From an uncultured Lachnospiraceae bacterium (GTDB lineage Bacteria; Bacillota; Clostridia; Lachnospirales; Lachnospiraceae), in assembly GCA_910584965.1 (NCBI GenBank), contig CAJUDZ010000010.1:52086-116085 (forward strand): 64,000 bases of DNA, in the 5' to 3' direction. The first letter of the stretch is position 1; every line of letters starts with the position of its first letter. The translations under genes and the position numbers were made by a program. Below, in pieces: positions 51,761-60,936 of the stretch. The notes beneath the pieces are model-generated. The model did not search any database and was not told the DNA's origin. It saw only the letters and a program-made list of their open reading frames with translations.

Positions 51761-51861
51761 GTTTTTTTCTTCCTCCTCTAAATTTTTTATTGTCAGGTAA
51801 TTGTGAAACTCATTATTTCAAAACAGCAGTTATGCAAAACAGGCAGATCATAAGCGCCCTT

Positions 51862-53340
51862 TTATGCCGTAAAACTTTCCTTCAAATCCTCATACAGCCG
51901 CAGATACCGCTCCATCGCCCGGTCGTAAATTCCCCGGTTGTCCGGATTTGGTTCCTGTGTCCTCGTAATCCGTATCGTCCGGCTCACCGCCTCGTCATAA
52001 CTTTCGTATACGCCGCAGCCTACGCCGGCCAGAATCGCTGCGCCGAGCGTTGTCGCGGTATCGGATGAAGGAACCTGTATTATCCTGCCCGTCACATCCG
52101 CCTTGATCTGCGTCCAGAGAACGGAATTGGACGCGCCGCCCATCGCATTCAGCGTACCGACGCAGACACCCGTCTCCGCCGCAGTCCGCAGATTATGTTC
52201 GAGTGAAAAAGCCACGCCCTCCAGAACCGCCCGGACCATATGCGCTCTTGTCCTGTCAAAAGACAATCCGTAGAAAACGCCTTTTGCGTCGGGATTCCAG
52301 ATCGGGGAACGCTCTCCCGCCATATACGGCAGAAACAGCACGCCGTCCGCACCGGGCGCCACACGCGCCGCTTCCGCCGTCAACTCGTCAAAAGACAGGC
52401 CGCCGCCGAGTTCCTGGCAGAACCATTTCAGGGCCCCGCCCCCGCCGACCGTTCCTCCCTGTAAAAGCCAGCGGCCCGGAACGACATGCGCGCCGAGTAT
52501 CAGCGACTTATGGGCCAGCGCCCTGTCGGTGCAAATGCTCATGCCGCCCGCCTGACCGCCCTGTTCCTGCGTTTCGCCCGTCCGGTGCACGCCGGCTCCC
52601 AGCGCACCGCAGGCCGCATCCAGGCCGCCCGCCGCAACAGGCGTCCCGGCCTTTAATCCGGTTTTCTCCGCCGCTTCCTTTGTCACGCTTCCAATGATTT
52701 CGTCACAGCGGTACAGCTTCGGCATCAGTTCCGGCGGCAGGCCCATTTTCTCCGCCAGCGCCGTATCAAAGCACAGCTTTTCCATATTAAAGAAGTGGAT
52801 GCCGTAACACTGGGAATACTCCAGGCTCATTTCCCCGGTAAGCTTCATCGCAATATAGCTGTTGCTCTGTAAGAATTTGTATGTCCGGCGAAATACGTCC
52901 GGCCTTTCCCGCTGAAACCAGAGCAGTTTCGGCGTCACATAAGACGGGAGAAAATCGTTGCCCGCCACCCGGAAAATTTCATCGGCTCCGATTTCTTCTT
53001 TCACGCTTTCGCAAAGGTGCCTGGCCCTCGTATCCATCCAGATCGGCGTATTATGTAAAACATTTCCGTTTTCGTCAACCGGAATGGCCGACCAGCTCTG
53101 CCCGTCCACACCGATGCCCCTGATCTGTTCCGCGTTTACCTCCTGTTCGGAAAGCACAGCCCGGACGGCGCCGCAGATCGCTTCCCACCATTCTTCCGGA
53201 TTCTGTTCGGCCCATCCGCTCTGCGGATAATAAACCTGATATGGCCTGTTCGCCTGTGCCAGCACCTTTCCGTCTTCGTCAAACACCGCGACCTTGCAGG
53301 CGCTCGTTCCGATATCAATCCCCAATAATTGTCCTTTCAT
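51862..53340 (-). CDS. FGGY family carbohydrate kinase (xylulokinase-like)
   Basis: 492 residues from the ATG at 53340 (MKGQLLGIDIGTSACKVAVF). A GTG four codons upstream overlaps the GGAGG. FGGY features include DIGTSACK, GIGVDGQSWSAIPVD, GGLDAACGALGAG and MGGASNSVLWTQI. It is closest in style to xylulokinases, but the neighbours (GatD-like dehydrogenase, aldo/keto reductase, GatYZ aldolase) suggest phosphorylation of another ketose or a polyol. First gene of a LacI-controlled operon with a perfect promoter. Confidence 0.9.
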   Translation of the reverse strand: MKGQLLGIDIGTSACKVAVFDEDGKVLAQANRPYQVYYPQSGWAEQNPEEWWEAICGAVRAVLSEQEVNAEQIRGIGVDGQSWSAIPVDENGNVLHNTPIWMDTRARHLCESVKEEIGADEIFRVAGNDFLPSYVTPKLLWFQRERPDVFRRTYKFLQSNSYIAMKLTGEMSLEYSQCYGIHFFNMEKLCFDTALAEKMGLPPELMPKLYRCDEIIGSVTKEAAEKTGLKAGTPVAAGGLDAACGALGAGVHRTGETQEQGGQAGGMSICTDRALAHKSLILGAHVVPGRWLLQGGTVGGGGALKWFCQELGGGLSFDELTAEAARVAPGADGVLFLPYMAGERSPIWNPDAKGVFYGLSFDRTRAHMVRAVLEGVAFSLEHNLRTAAETGVCVGTLNAMGGASNSVLWTQIKADVTGRIIQVPSSDTATTLGAAILAGVGCGVYESYDEAVSRTIRITRTQEPNPDNRGIYDRAMERYLRLYEDLKESFTA

Positions 53341-53353
53341 ATCCCTCCACACA

Positions 53354-53371
53354 GAGCGAACCGTTTCGCTC
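53354..53371. promoter_or_regulatory. LacI-type operator O1 (18-bp palindrome)
   Basis: GAGCGAACCGTTTCGCTC is palindromic except for its centre. It lies between the promoter and the kinase ATG, 45 bp after the -10 box. Confidence 0.8.
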
Positions 53372-53415
53372 TTAACGAAAAAAAATAATAAAAGATTTCA
53401 AAGTCTCATAAATTC

Positions 53416-53444
53416 ATTATATACACGGTTTTTACGGTTGTCAA
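53416..53444 (-). promoter_or_regulatory. Consensus sigma-A promoter of the FGGY kinase operon
   Basis: Minus strand: TTGACA (53439-53444), 17 bp, TATAAT (53416-53421), a full consensus match. It is flanked by operators on both sides. Confidence 0.88.
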
Positions 53445-53490
53445 TGAAGTTTCACCTTTTCCGCTTGTTTTATTTCAGACGTTTTATCTG

Positions 53491-53502
53491 CGAAACGTTT
53501 TG
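53491..53502. promoter_or_regulatory. LacI-type operator O2
   Basis: CGAAACGTTTTG lies 47 bp upstream of the -35 box. Its centre is 134 bp from that of O1, which allows a repression loop. Confidence 0.7.
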
Positions 53503-53628
53503 TTCTTTTGCTCAGATTTATCCATAAACCCTCATGTTTCCCCATATCCGTCGGGCTGTCTTTCTTTTTCATAAAAACAGAGGTTTCAGGCCGGACGCTT
53601 CCACGGCTTCCCGCAGCATTTCGTCCGG

Positions 53629-54675
53629 TCAGCCGTCCACGACAGTCAATTCCTGCGGCAGCCGCGCCACCGAATTTCCTTCCCTGATTCGGGTTCCCAT
53701 AATAATTTCCACCGGGATTTCTTCCCTCTTGTTCTTACCGCTCTTGCCCTGAATGTGATGGAGCAGAATTTCCACGGCCTTCTCGCTCATTTCTTTCATC
53801 GGCTGAACTACCATGTGCATCTGCGGTTTCAAAAGATGGGAAAGGATCAGATCGTCAAAACCGAACATGGAAATATCCTCAGGACACCGTATGCCGGATT
53901 CGTTCAGCGCCATAACCGCTCCCAGCGTAATCTCGTAATTGCTCATAAAGACCGCCGTGGGCCGGTCCTCTAACTGTAACAGCTCCCGCATGCTTTCCTG
54001 CCCAAATTCGATCGAATGTCTTCCCATTTTCAGATATTCCGGCAAGACCGCTATTCCGGCCTGTTCCATCGCGTCGAGATACCCTTTATATCGCTCGTAC
54101 CCGGTATATTCATGTTCACTGTCCGAACAGATCACCGCGATTTTTCGGTGATTATTTTTCAGCAGAATGTCGACCGCGCGGAACGCCGCCATGCGGTTAT
54201 CGATACGCACGCAGTCGAACTCCGCATTCCTGATAGACCGGTCCATCAGAACGACCGGCAGGCCGGCATCTTTCGCAGACTTTAAAAAGCGGGCTTTCTT
54301 GGATACCGGCATAACGATCATGCCATCCACCTTCTTATTCAACAGAAAACGGATATTTTCCGCTTCGATTTTTTCGTCGTTACAGGAATCGCAGATCAGA
54401 ATACCGTACTTTTCCTTGCGAAGCGCATTGCCGATATGATGCAGCAGCGTTCCGCTGAAAAGGCTTTCCACACTGTATACGACAACGCCTACCGTCCTCG
54501 TTCTGTTCGTCACAAGTCCGCGCGCGATCTCGTTCACTTCATAATGAAGTTCTTTGATCGCCGCTTCAATCCGTATTCTGTTCTCCGGAAGCACATTGCC
54601 GCCGTTTAAATATTTGGAGATTGTGGCAAGGGACAGCCCTGTCTTTTCTTTTATGTCTCGTATCGTCGCCGGCAT
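53629..54675 (-). CDS. LacI family transcriptional regulator
   Basis: 348 residues. The N-terminal helix-turn-helix and hinge are TIRDIKEKTGLSLATISKYLNGG and NEIARGLVTNRTRTVGVV (shown in part). The ligand-binding domain is of the periplasmic-binding type 1 fold, with VLMDRSIRNAEFDCVRIDN and ISMFGFDDLILSHLLKPQM. It lies directly upstream of the FGGY kinase operon on the same strand, and three similar operator sites occur at its likely targets (two here, one before gatY). Its inducer is probably the sugar or sugar phosphate handled by that pathway. Confidence 0.94.
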   Translation of the reverse strand: MPATIRDIKEKTGLSLATISKYLNGGNVLPENRIRIEAAIKELHYEVNEIARGLVTNRTRTVGVVVYSVESLFSGTLLHHIGNALRKEKYGILICDSCNDEKIEAENIRFLLNKKVDGMIVMPVSKKARFLKSAKDAGLPVVLMDRSIRNAEFDCVRIDNRMAAFRAVDILLKNNHRKIAVICSDSEHEYTGYERYKGYLDAMEQAGIAVLPEYLKMGRHSIEFGQESMRELLQLEDRPTAVFMSNYEITLGAVMALNESGIRCPEDISMFGFDDLILSHLLKPQMHMVVQPMKEMSEKAVEILLHHIQGKSGKNKREEIPVEIIMGTRIREGNSVARLPQELTVVDG

Positions 54676-54754
54676 AGGTCTTCATTCTCCTTTTTCCGAA
54701 TACAGCCGCCCGAAATGAATCGGGGAAGTTTTTCTGTAAAAAGCCGCCTGTTGT

Positions 54755-54820
54755 AAAAAAACGCCCCCTATGATATTCAAATCCGGTTTCATACCATTCA
54801 TTATATCACAGGAGGCGTTT
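54755..54820 (-). terminator. Terminator of L-fucose isomerase gene
   Basis: On the minus strand AAACGCCTCCTGTGATAT pairs imperfectly with ATATCATAGGGGGCGTTT, followed by four more T residues. The loop is 26 nt long. It lies 30 nt past the fucI stop. Confidence 0.8.
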
Positions 54821-54848
54821 ACTGTACTCATTTTCTTTTTTTCAAATT

Positions 54849-56651
54849 TTATTTAATCGTCTTATACATCGGACCATATGCGTCGCACGCTCTGAAGTCC
54901 TGTCCTTCCCTGTCGGAGCCGAACGCATTCCATGCCGCCGGGCGGAACAGTTTCTCTTCAGGAACATTGTGCATACATACCGGAATCCGCAGGATTGACG
55001 CAAGCGTAATGATATCCGCGCCGATATGGCCGTAGCTGATCGCGCCGTGATTTGCGCCCCAGTTATTCATTACATCATAAGCGGTCTTGAAATATCCTTC
55101 GCCCGTGCATCTCGGTGCAAACCATGTGCAGGGCCATGTATAATCGGTACGTTTCCAGAGGGTATCGGATACCTTCTCCGGAAGATGTACGGTCCAGCCT
55201 TCCGCAATCTGAAGAACCGGCCCTAAGTTTTTCACGAGGTTCAGGCGGATCATCGTAACAGGCATTTCGGCCTTTGTCTCGAATCTGGAGGAGAAGCCGC
55301 CGCCGCGGAAATAGCCGTTATCGGCCGCACACCATTCCGTCGCGTTCATGATCGCATCCTGATCTTCCTGTGTCACTTCATACCAGGGTTTTATCACGCC
55401 GCTGCCGTCCGCGTCTTTCGCTTCGCCGCAGGCATCCAGGCACGCCGCGCCGGAGTTGATCAGATGGATAAAACCGTCGGCATCCTTCGCATGTCCTTCG
55501 ATATCATAACCCGTTACACGCTTCACCGCATCGCCGCTCCAGTAAGTGCGGACATCCGCAAAAATCTGCGCGCGGTTTGTCAGGAGTTTCATAAACAGCA
55601 TGCCCAAACCGTTCAGAACGTCGTTCTCCGTCGCCAGAATGTACGGCTCTCTCGCGCCGTTCCAGTCGAAGGACGTATTTAAAAGCGCCTCCGGGAAATC
55701 GCAGTTCGGATAGAAGTCCGTCCACTGGCGCTGTCCCTGGAATCCGGCCGCAATCGCGTTGTGGCCTACCATTTCTTCTTCGCAGCCTTCCGGCAGATTC
55801 TGATTGCCGTTCATCAGATCTTTGATGATCACCATCATCTTAACGACAAATTCCCATGTCTTCTCTTTCTCTTCATCGGAAGCCTTCACAAAATCGGGAT
55901 TCTTGTCGTAGCCTTCCTTACATTTTTCTTTCGTCCATTTCAACGCTTTTTCGTATTCGGCCTTGTCATAGATCTCTTCCGTCATCCGGCGGATTACTTC
56001 CACTTCATCCACGGATTCCACACGCATGCCGAGATATTCTTCGATAAACGCCGGATCGATAATGGAACCGCCGATACCCATCGTTACGGAACCGATCTGC
56101 AGATAGGATTTTCCTCTCATGGTAGCCGCCGCAACAGCCGCACGTCCGAACCGCAGTAATTTCTCCCTTACATCTTCGGGAATGGAAGTATCGTCCGCTT
56201 CCTGCACTTCATGTCCGTAAATGCCGAAAGCCGGAAGTCCTTTCTGTGCATGGGTCGCCAGCACGGAAGCAAGATATACGGCGCCCGGACGTTCCGTTCC
56301 GTTAAAGCCCCATACGGCCTTAATCGTCATCGGATCCATATCCATCGTCTCCGAACCATAGCACCAGCAGGGTGTTACGGTCAGGGTAATATCAACGCCT
56401 TCCTTCTTAAATTTCGCTGCACAGGCCGCCGCTTCGCCGACGCGTCCGATCGTCGTATCCGCAATCACGACTCTGACCGGCTCGCCGTTTGAATATTTTA
56501 AGTTCTCTTCAAACAATTTTGCTGCCGATTTCGCCATATTCATTGTCTGATCTTCCAGAGATTCTCTAACCTTCAATGCACCTCTTCGACCGTCGATCGT
56601 CGGTCTGATGCCAATTACCGGATAATCTCCAACCAATCTGTTCTCTGCCAT
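54849..56651 (-). CDS. fucI: L-fucose isomerase
   Basis: 600 residues from the ATG at 56651 (MAENRLVGDYPVIGIRPTID). A perfect AAGGAGG lies 11 nt upstream and the longer frame runs through it. The sequence follows FucI closely: RGALKVRESLEDQTMNMA, CWCYGSETMDMDP, AFGIYGHEVQEADD, GFQGQRQWTDFYPN (one metal-ligand region) and NNWGANHGAISYGHIGADII near the C-terminus. It converts L-fucose to L-fuculose (family members also accept D-arabinose) in the cytoplasm as a hexamer with Mn2+. Divergent AraC gene upstream; own terminator downstream. Confidence 0.97.
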   Translation of the reverse strand: MAENRLVGDYPVIGIRPTIDGRRGALKVRESLEDQTMNMAKSAAKLFEENLKYSNGEPVRVVIADTTIGRVGEAAACAAKFKKEGVDITLTVTPCWCYGSETMDMDPMTIKAVWGFNGTERPGAVYLASVLATHAQKGLPAFGIYGHEVQEADDTSIPEDVREKLLRFGRAAVAAATMRGKSYLQIGSVTMGIGGSIIDPAFIEEYLGMRVESVDEVEVIRRMTEEIYDKAEYEKALKWTKEKCKEGYDKNPDFVKASDEEKEKTWEFVVKMMVIIKDLMNGNQNLPEGCEEEMVGHNAIAAGFQGQRQWTDFYPNCDFPEALLNTSFDWNGAREPYILATENDVLNGLGMLFMKLLTNRAQIFADVRTYWSGDAVKRVTGYDIEGHAKDADGFIHLINSGAACLDACGEAKDADGSGVIKPWYEVTQEDQDAIMNATEWCAADNGYFRGGGFSSRFETKAEMPVTMIRLNLVKNLGPVLQIAEGWTVHLPEKVSDTLWKRTDYTWPCTWFAPRCTGEGYFKTAYDVMNNWGANHGAISYGHIGADIITLASILRIPVCMHNVPEEKLFRPAAWNAFGSDREGQDFRACDAYGPMYKTIK

Positions 56652-56861
56652 TTGATAACCAACCTCCTTAGATATATTCATGATAACAGTTCCGCGCACA
56701 TTCGGCCAAAGCATGGTTCTCCGGCGGACGCCCACAGAAACGCTGCAATTTACTGCTATTTTTTATTATAAATACTGGCGAAAAAAAATAAAAGTGATAT
56801 AATATAAAAAAATACAACAATATTCACCTGTTTGCACCACGAAAGGAAATACCGCAGTAAG
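56652..56861. promoter_or_regulatory. Divergent fucI/AraC control region
   Basis: It contains the fucI ribosome site, a TATAAT box on the minus strand (about 56763-56768) without a good -35, and a TATAAT box on the plus strand (about 56799-56804) in an A/T-rich tract. The weak -35 elements fit activation by the adjacent AraC protein. No operator repeats could be assigned by eye. Confidence 0.5.
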
Positions 56862-57719
56862 ATGAAATATCTTGATTATAAGGAGCAGAGACAGCAGGGG
56901 ACTTTTAACTTTCCGATTGCTTTTTATCATGAAATGCCTCACAGCCCCCGTTACTATATGCCTTATCACTGGCACAGACATTACGAAATCATCAGAATTG
57001 TCTCCGGCGCCTTTCATCTGACCCTGAACAATGATACCCGCATCTACCGGGAAGGCGACGTCATTTTCATCACGGACGGCACGCTGCACGGCGGAAACCC
57101 GCACGACCACACCTGCGTCTATGACTGCATCGTTTTTGATTTCCAGATTCTGCTGCAGGATAACCACGCGTGTTCCAAAAACATTCATGACATCATGGAT
57201 CACAAGATCACCATCCACAATCTGCTTTCCGAGCACAGCCCTTCCGTTCTGCCCATTGTGGACAGCCTGATTCTTGCTTTATCCGGCAAAAGGACCGGCT
57301 ATGAATTTATGACCCAGGGTTATCTGTACCAGCTCATCGGCACGATTCTGGAAGAGCATCTGTATGAAGAAAACGTAAAGGACGTCAAAGAGGCAAGACA
57401 TCTCAATTCGATTAAAAACGTTCTCGCTTATATTGCGGAAAATTATAATAACAGCATCAGCCTGGACAGCCTGGCCAGAATCGCCGGAATGAATCCCAAA
57501 TATTTCTGCCGCTATTTCCGCAGCATGACGGAACGCACGCCCATCGATTACCTGAATTATTACCGTATCGAATGCGCCTGTGAAATGCTGTCCACGAAAG
57601 ACATCTCCATCAAGGAAGCCGCGATTTCCTGTGGTTTTAATGACGAAAGTTACTTTATTAAAACATTCCATAAGTATAAGGGAATCACCCCGAAGCAGTT
57701 CATGAAAGCGGAATTTTAG
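56862..57719 (+). CDS. AraC family transcriptional regulator
   Basis: 285 residues from the ATG at 56862 (MKYLDYKEQRQQGTFNFP). AAAGG lies 14 nt upstream; a TTG ten codons earlier has no ribosome site. The cupin-type sensor contains YHWHRHYEIIRIVSG, IYREGDVIFITDGTLHGG and the C-terminal DNA-binding domain has SLDSLARIAGMNPKYFCRYF and SIKEAAISCGFNDESYFIK. It is divergent from fucI and 68 nt upstream of a lipoprotein gene and GH127 gene, so it may control fucose or arabinose use. Confidence 0.93.
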   Translation: MKYLDYKEQRQQGTFNFPIAFYHEMPHSPRYYMPYHWHRHYEIIRIVSGAFHLTLNNDTRIYREGDVIFITDGTLHGGNPHDHTCVYDCIVFDFQILLQDNHACSKNIHDIMDHKITIHNLLSEHSPSVLPIVDSLILALSGKRTGYEFMTQGYLYQLIGTILEEHLYEENVKDVKEARHLNSIKNVLAYIAENYNNSISLDSLARIAGMNPKYFCRYFRSMTERTPIDYLNYYRIECACEMLSTKDISIKEAAISCGFNDESYFIKTFHKYKGITPKQFMKAEF

Positions 57720-57786
57720 TATTATTTTAGTATTAGTATAGAAAAAAACACCGCCTGACGGCGATCACGAGAAAGGCACATTATTT

Positions 57787-58317
57787 ATGAAGAAAAAAAG
57801 AAAAGCACCAAAATATTTTTTATCCGTCCTGGCCGCTCTGCTGCTGTTCTGTTTCATGACCGCATGCGGGCAGGATGAAGGACCCGTGCTGGACTGTCCC
57901 TTTACCGAACTGACATGGAACAGCACGATAGACGACATGACCGCAGCGGAAGGCGAAAATTATTCCACTTATGATTCCCTGTACGGCGGGCTCTGCTACA
58001 CTTATCCGAAAGAATATGAAGGCTGTTCCGGAACCGTCAAATATATGTTTGACGCCGAAGACCGGCTGATGAGCGTCGCCTGGGCATACAGCGCGGAAAC
58101 CGCGGAAGAACTGGAAACGCTCTATAATTCGATCAGCGCATCCACCGTCGAAAAATACGGAGAAAGCGGCTATGATGCCAACGGCGTCGGCAATTACGGC
58201 GGCGTCTGGTACCGGGAAAACGGCGATATCATTTTAACGACGATGGTCACCACGGAGAACAAGGCTTTGCAATACGCGTATCTGCATCCGCTCGTCTCCA
58301 ACACGGAAGAACGGTAA
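57787..58317 (+). CDS. Small lipoprotein of unknown function
   Basis: 176 residues. The N-terminus is Lys/Arg-rich, followed by a hydrophobic stretch LSVLAALLLFCFM and lipobox MTAC (Cys about 27). The rest is acidic, with many Tyr, Ser and Glu. Stretches such as CPFTELTWNSTIDDMTAAEG, YGGLCYTYPKEYEG and GGVWYRENGDIILTTMV suggest a small beta-rich domain like those of secreted protein-folding or inhibitor proteins, but I cannot name a family. It is encoded between the AraC gene and GH127. AAAGG is 10 nt before the ATG. Confidence 0.75.
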   Translation: MKKKRKAPKYFLSVLAALLLFCFMTACGQDEGPVLDCPFTELTWNSTIDDMTAAEGENYSTYDSLYGGLCYTYPKEYEGCSGTVKYMFDAEDRLMSVAWAYSAETAEELETLYNSISASTVEKYGESGYDANGVGNYGGVWYRENGDIILTTMVTTENKALQYAYLHPLVSNTEER

Positions 58318-58389
58318 CCTTATGGTCCGGCAGGCGGTATTCGCCCTTCGCCGGTCATAAACCATATTTAAATACAGGAGGTTTCTGCT

Positions 58390-60312
58390 ATGAAAACACA
58401 GCACCAGGCATCGATCAGCGCCTATAAAGCTGACGGATTTATCGGGAAATACCAGCGGCTTGTCAAGGACGTCGTCATCCCTTACCAGTACAGCGTTCTC
58501 TGCGACCAGGCGCCGGATACCGAGAAAAGCCATGTGATTTCAAACTTCATCAACGCCGGAAAAGCGCTCCGGGGCGATCAGATTCCGGAAGACGGCTTCT
58601 ACGGCATGGTCTTTCAGGACAGCGACGCCGCCAAATGGATTGAAGCGGCCGCCTATTCCCTTTCCCTTTTCCCGGATGAAAAACTGGAAAAAACCGTTGA
58701 CGAGCTGATCGATATCATCGCCGCAGCACAGGATGAAGACGGATATCTGAACACCTATTATACGATCAAGGACAGGGACAAACGTTTTACCAATTTACAG
58801 GAAGGTCATGAACTATACTGCTCCGGCCATATGATGGAGGCGGCCTGCGCTTATTACGAAGCGACCGGGAAAGACAAGCTCTTACAGGTCATGTTAAAAA
58901 ATATGGAACATATCTATCGGTATTTTATCACCGAAAAACATGACGGATATCCCGGACATCCCGAAGTGGAGCTGGCTCTGTTGAAGCTTTACCGGCTTTC
59001 GGGCAATCCACACAGCCTGGAACTGGCCGAACATTTCATCAATATCCGCGGTGTGGACCCGCATTTTTATGAAAAGGAAAAGGCCGGCCGTGACTGGAGC
59101 GTCTGGAACAACGATCCCACCGATACGGATTACCTGCAGGCATCCGCGCCCGTCCGCGAACAGAAAGACGCGGTCGGCCATGCGGTGCGCGCCGTCTATC
59201 TTTATACTGCCATGGCGGATCTCGCGGCATCCACGGACGATAAAGAGCTGTCCGCCGCCTGCCGCAGACTGTGGGAAAGCATTACCAGGCGCCGGATGTA
59301 TCTGACCGGCGGCATCGGCTCCACCGTAATCGGGGAAGCTTTTACCGTAGATTATGATCTGCCGAACGATACCGCTTATGCGGAAACATGCGCCGCCATC
59401 GCTTTGATCTTCTTCGGCTCCCGCATGCTCGAAAACGAAGTGGACGGTGAATACGGCGACATCTGCGAACGCGCCTTTTATAACGCGGTTCTGGCCGGCA
59501 TGCAGCTCGACGGAAAGCGGTTTTTCTATGTGAATCCGCTGGAAGTGATTCCGGGAATCTCCGGCGCCGCTCAGACTCACAAACACGATCTTCCGGTACG
59601 GCCCAAATGGTACGCCTGCGCCTGCTGCCCGCCGAACGTGGCGCGGCTCGTTTCTTCTTTCGGCAAATACGCTTACGGAGAAAACGAAGACACGGCCTTC
59701 TGCCATCTGTTCGCCGCCGGGGAAGTCAGCCTTGAAAACGGCATGAAGTTCACCTGCGAGACAAACTATCCTTACGATTTCGAGATTCTCTACCGGATTG
59801 AAAAAGGCGGAAATCTGGCCCTGCGGATTCCCGGTTTCAGCAAAACCTGGCAGATCGATTTAAACGGCCGGAAACTGAGTCAAACGGATGTCACGCCAAA
59901 GAAAGGCTATGTATATCTTTCCGTTTCGGACGGCGACACCGTCAGACTGACATTGGACGGCACACCCCGTTTCCAGTATGCCTCCTCCAAAGTCCCTGAA
60001 CTGACCGGCAAAACGGCAGTCTGCCGCGGTCCGCTCGTATACTGTTTCGAAGGCGTGGACAACCAGGACGACATACTCTCCCTTTCCTTACGGAAAGGCG
60101 GCGCGCTTAACATATCGGATGGCCAGTCAGCGCTTCCGGAAGGCACGGTAACGATTACGGCGGATGCCCTCCGCACGCAGACGACGGACGACGCGGATTT
60201 GTATACGGACAAAGCCCCCGTCACAAACTCATGTCAGGCCGTGGCCGTTCCTTATTATACATGGGGCAATCGGGGCGAAAACCAGATGCGGGTATGGATG
60301 GATTATCAATAG
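58390..60312 (+). CDS. Glycoside hydrolase family 127, beta-L-arabinofuranosidase
   Basis: 640 residues, close to HypBA1 in length and plan: an (alpha/alpha)6 barrel (1 to about 430) and C-terminal beta-sandwiches. The zinc-binding and catalytic cysteines of GH127 are preserved, with Glu332 and Cys334 in YAETCAAIA and Cys412-Cys413 in CACCPPNVAR. The Cys nucleophile lies in this latter motif. No signal peptide is seen, so it acts in the cytoplasm on imported L-arabinofuranosyl sugars or related beta-L-glycosides. AGGAGG lies 8 nt before the ATG. It shares a transcript with the lipoprotein gene and ends at a strong terminator. Confidence 0.92.
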   Translation: MKTQHQASISAYKADGFIGKYQRLVKDVVIPYQYSVLCDQAPDTEKSHVISNFINAGKALRGDQIPEDGFYGMVFQDSDAAKWIEAAAYSLSLFPDEKLEKTVDELIDIIAAAQDEDGYLNTYYTIKDRDKRFTNLQEGHELYCSGHMMEAACAYYEATGKDKLLQVMLKNMEHIYRYFITEKHDGYPGHPEVELALLKLYRLSGNPHSLELAEHFINIRGVDPHFYEKEKAGRDWSVWNNDPTDTDYLQASAPVREQKDAVGHAVRAVYLYTAMADLAASTDDKELSAACRRLWESITRRRMYLTGGIGSTVIGEAFTVDYDLPNDTAYAETCAAIALIFFGSRMLENEVDGEYGDICERAFYNAVLAGMQLDGKRFFYVNPLEVIPGISGAAQTHKHDLPVRPKWYACACCPPNVARLVSSFGKYAYGENEDTAFCHLFAAGEVSLENGMKFTCETNYPYDFEILYRIEKGGNLALRIPGFSKTWQIDLNGRKLSQTDVTPKKGYVYLSVSDGDTVRLTLDGTPRFQYASSKVPELTGKTAVCRGPLVYCFEGVDNQDDILSLSLRKGGALNISDGQSALPEGTVTITADALRTQTTDDADLYTDKAPVTNSCQAVAVPYYTWGNRGENQMRVWMDYQ

Positions 60313-60367
60313 AGGATTCCTTCATTCTTTGCATATAACGCTTTCTTCGCTTAAAATAAGCAACAAA

Positions 60368-60420
60368 AACGGCGTTTTTCAAAAAGCAGAAGCTGTTTTG
60401 AAAAGCGCCGTTATATTTTT
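60368..60420. terminator. Bidirectional rho-independent terminator
   Basis: AACGGCGTTTTTCAAAA (60368-60384) pairs with TTTTGAAAAGCGCCGTT (60396-60412). On the plus strand ATATTTTTT follows. It serves GH127 on the plus strand and, with an A-rich other side, the convergent gene at 60433. Confidence 0.85.
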
Positions 60421-60432
60421 TCGGCCCTGTTA

Positions 60433-60771
60433 TTACAGTAACAGATCGTTCCATAAAGGAACCACATCGATCATCGGTTCTTCATATGGATGAATCGTCC
60501 GGATGATCTGAACGGCCTGTTTCACACGTTCCACCGGACAGCAGACTTCCATCTTCATTTCACTCCCGCCGCACAGCTCTCCGATTTCTCCCCGGCCAGG
60601 CCTGCTGCCTTCCAGCGGCTTCCAATATCCCTTTGCTTCCTGGTAAAAAACAACATGGCTGTAATTGCCGGCCCTGCCGATACCCCTGTCAGCAAGGGCG
60701 TCCCGCATCTCCTCAATATATTCTTCCGGAACATAGATCTCCAGTTTGACTTCTTTTACATCTGCTTTCAT
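60433..60771 (-). CDS. Stand-alone YqfO/NIF3 PII-like domain protein
   Basis: 112 residues. The pattern KLEIYVPEEYIEEMRDALADRGIGRAGNYSHVVF (in part), a central GE-rich loop and C-terminal IIRTIHPYEEPMIDVVPLW matches the PII/CutA-like domain found inserted in YqfO/NIF3-type proteins and also as a free protein. The HPYEEP motif is characteristic. Function of the stand-alone form is unknown; metal or small-molecule sensing is plausible. GGGAG is 10 nt before the ATG. Confidence 0.85.
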   Translation of the reverse strand: MKADVKEVKLEIYVPEEYIEEMRDALADRGIGRAGNYSHVVFYQEAKGYWKPLEGSRPGRGEIGELCGGSEMKMEVCCPVERVKQAVQIIRTIHPYEEPMIDVVPLWNDLLL

Positions 60772-60936
60772 TTGTTCTTTTCTCCCTTCAAATATCCTGA
60801 TACCGGGCTTCCCGCGCCTGCCGCACGCTGCCGGACTCTCCGGCTTCTGCCTGCCCGGGATTACCGGTATCGTATTATCACAGGAATATAATACTCCAGA
60901 TTGTCATCCAATGCCAGACAATATTGAGGCTTTTTT

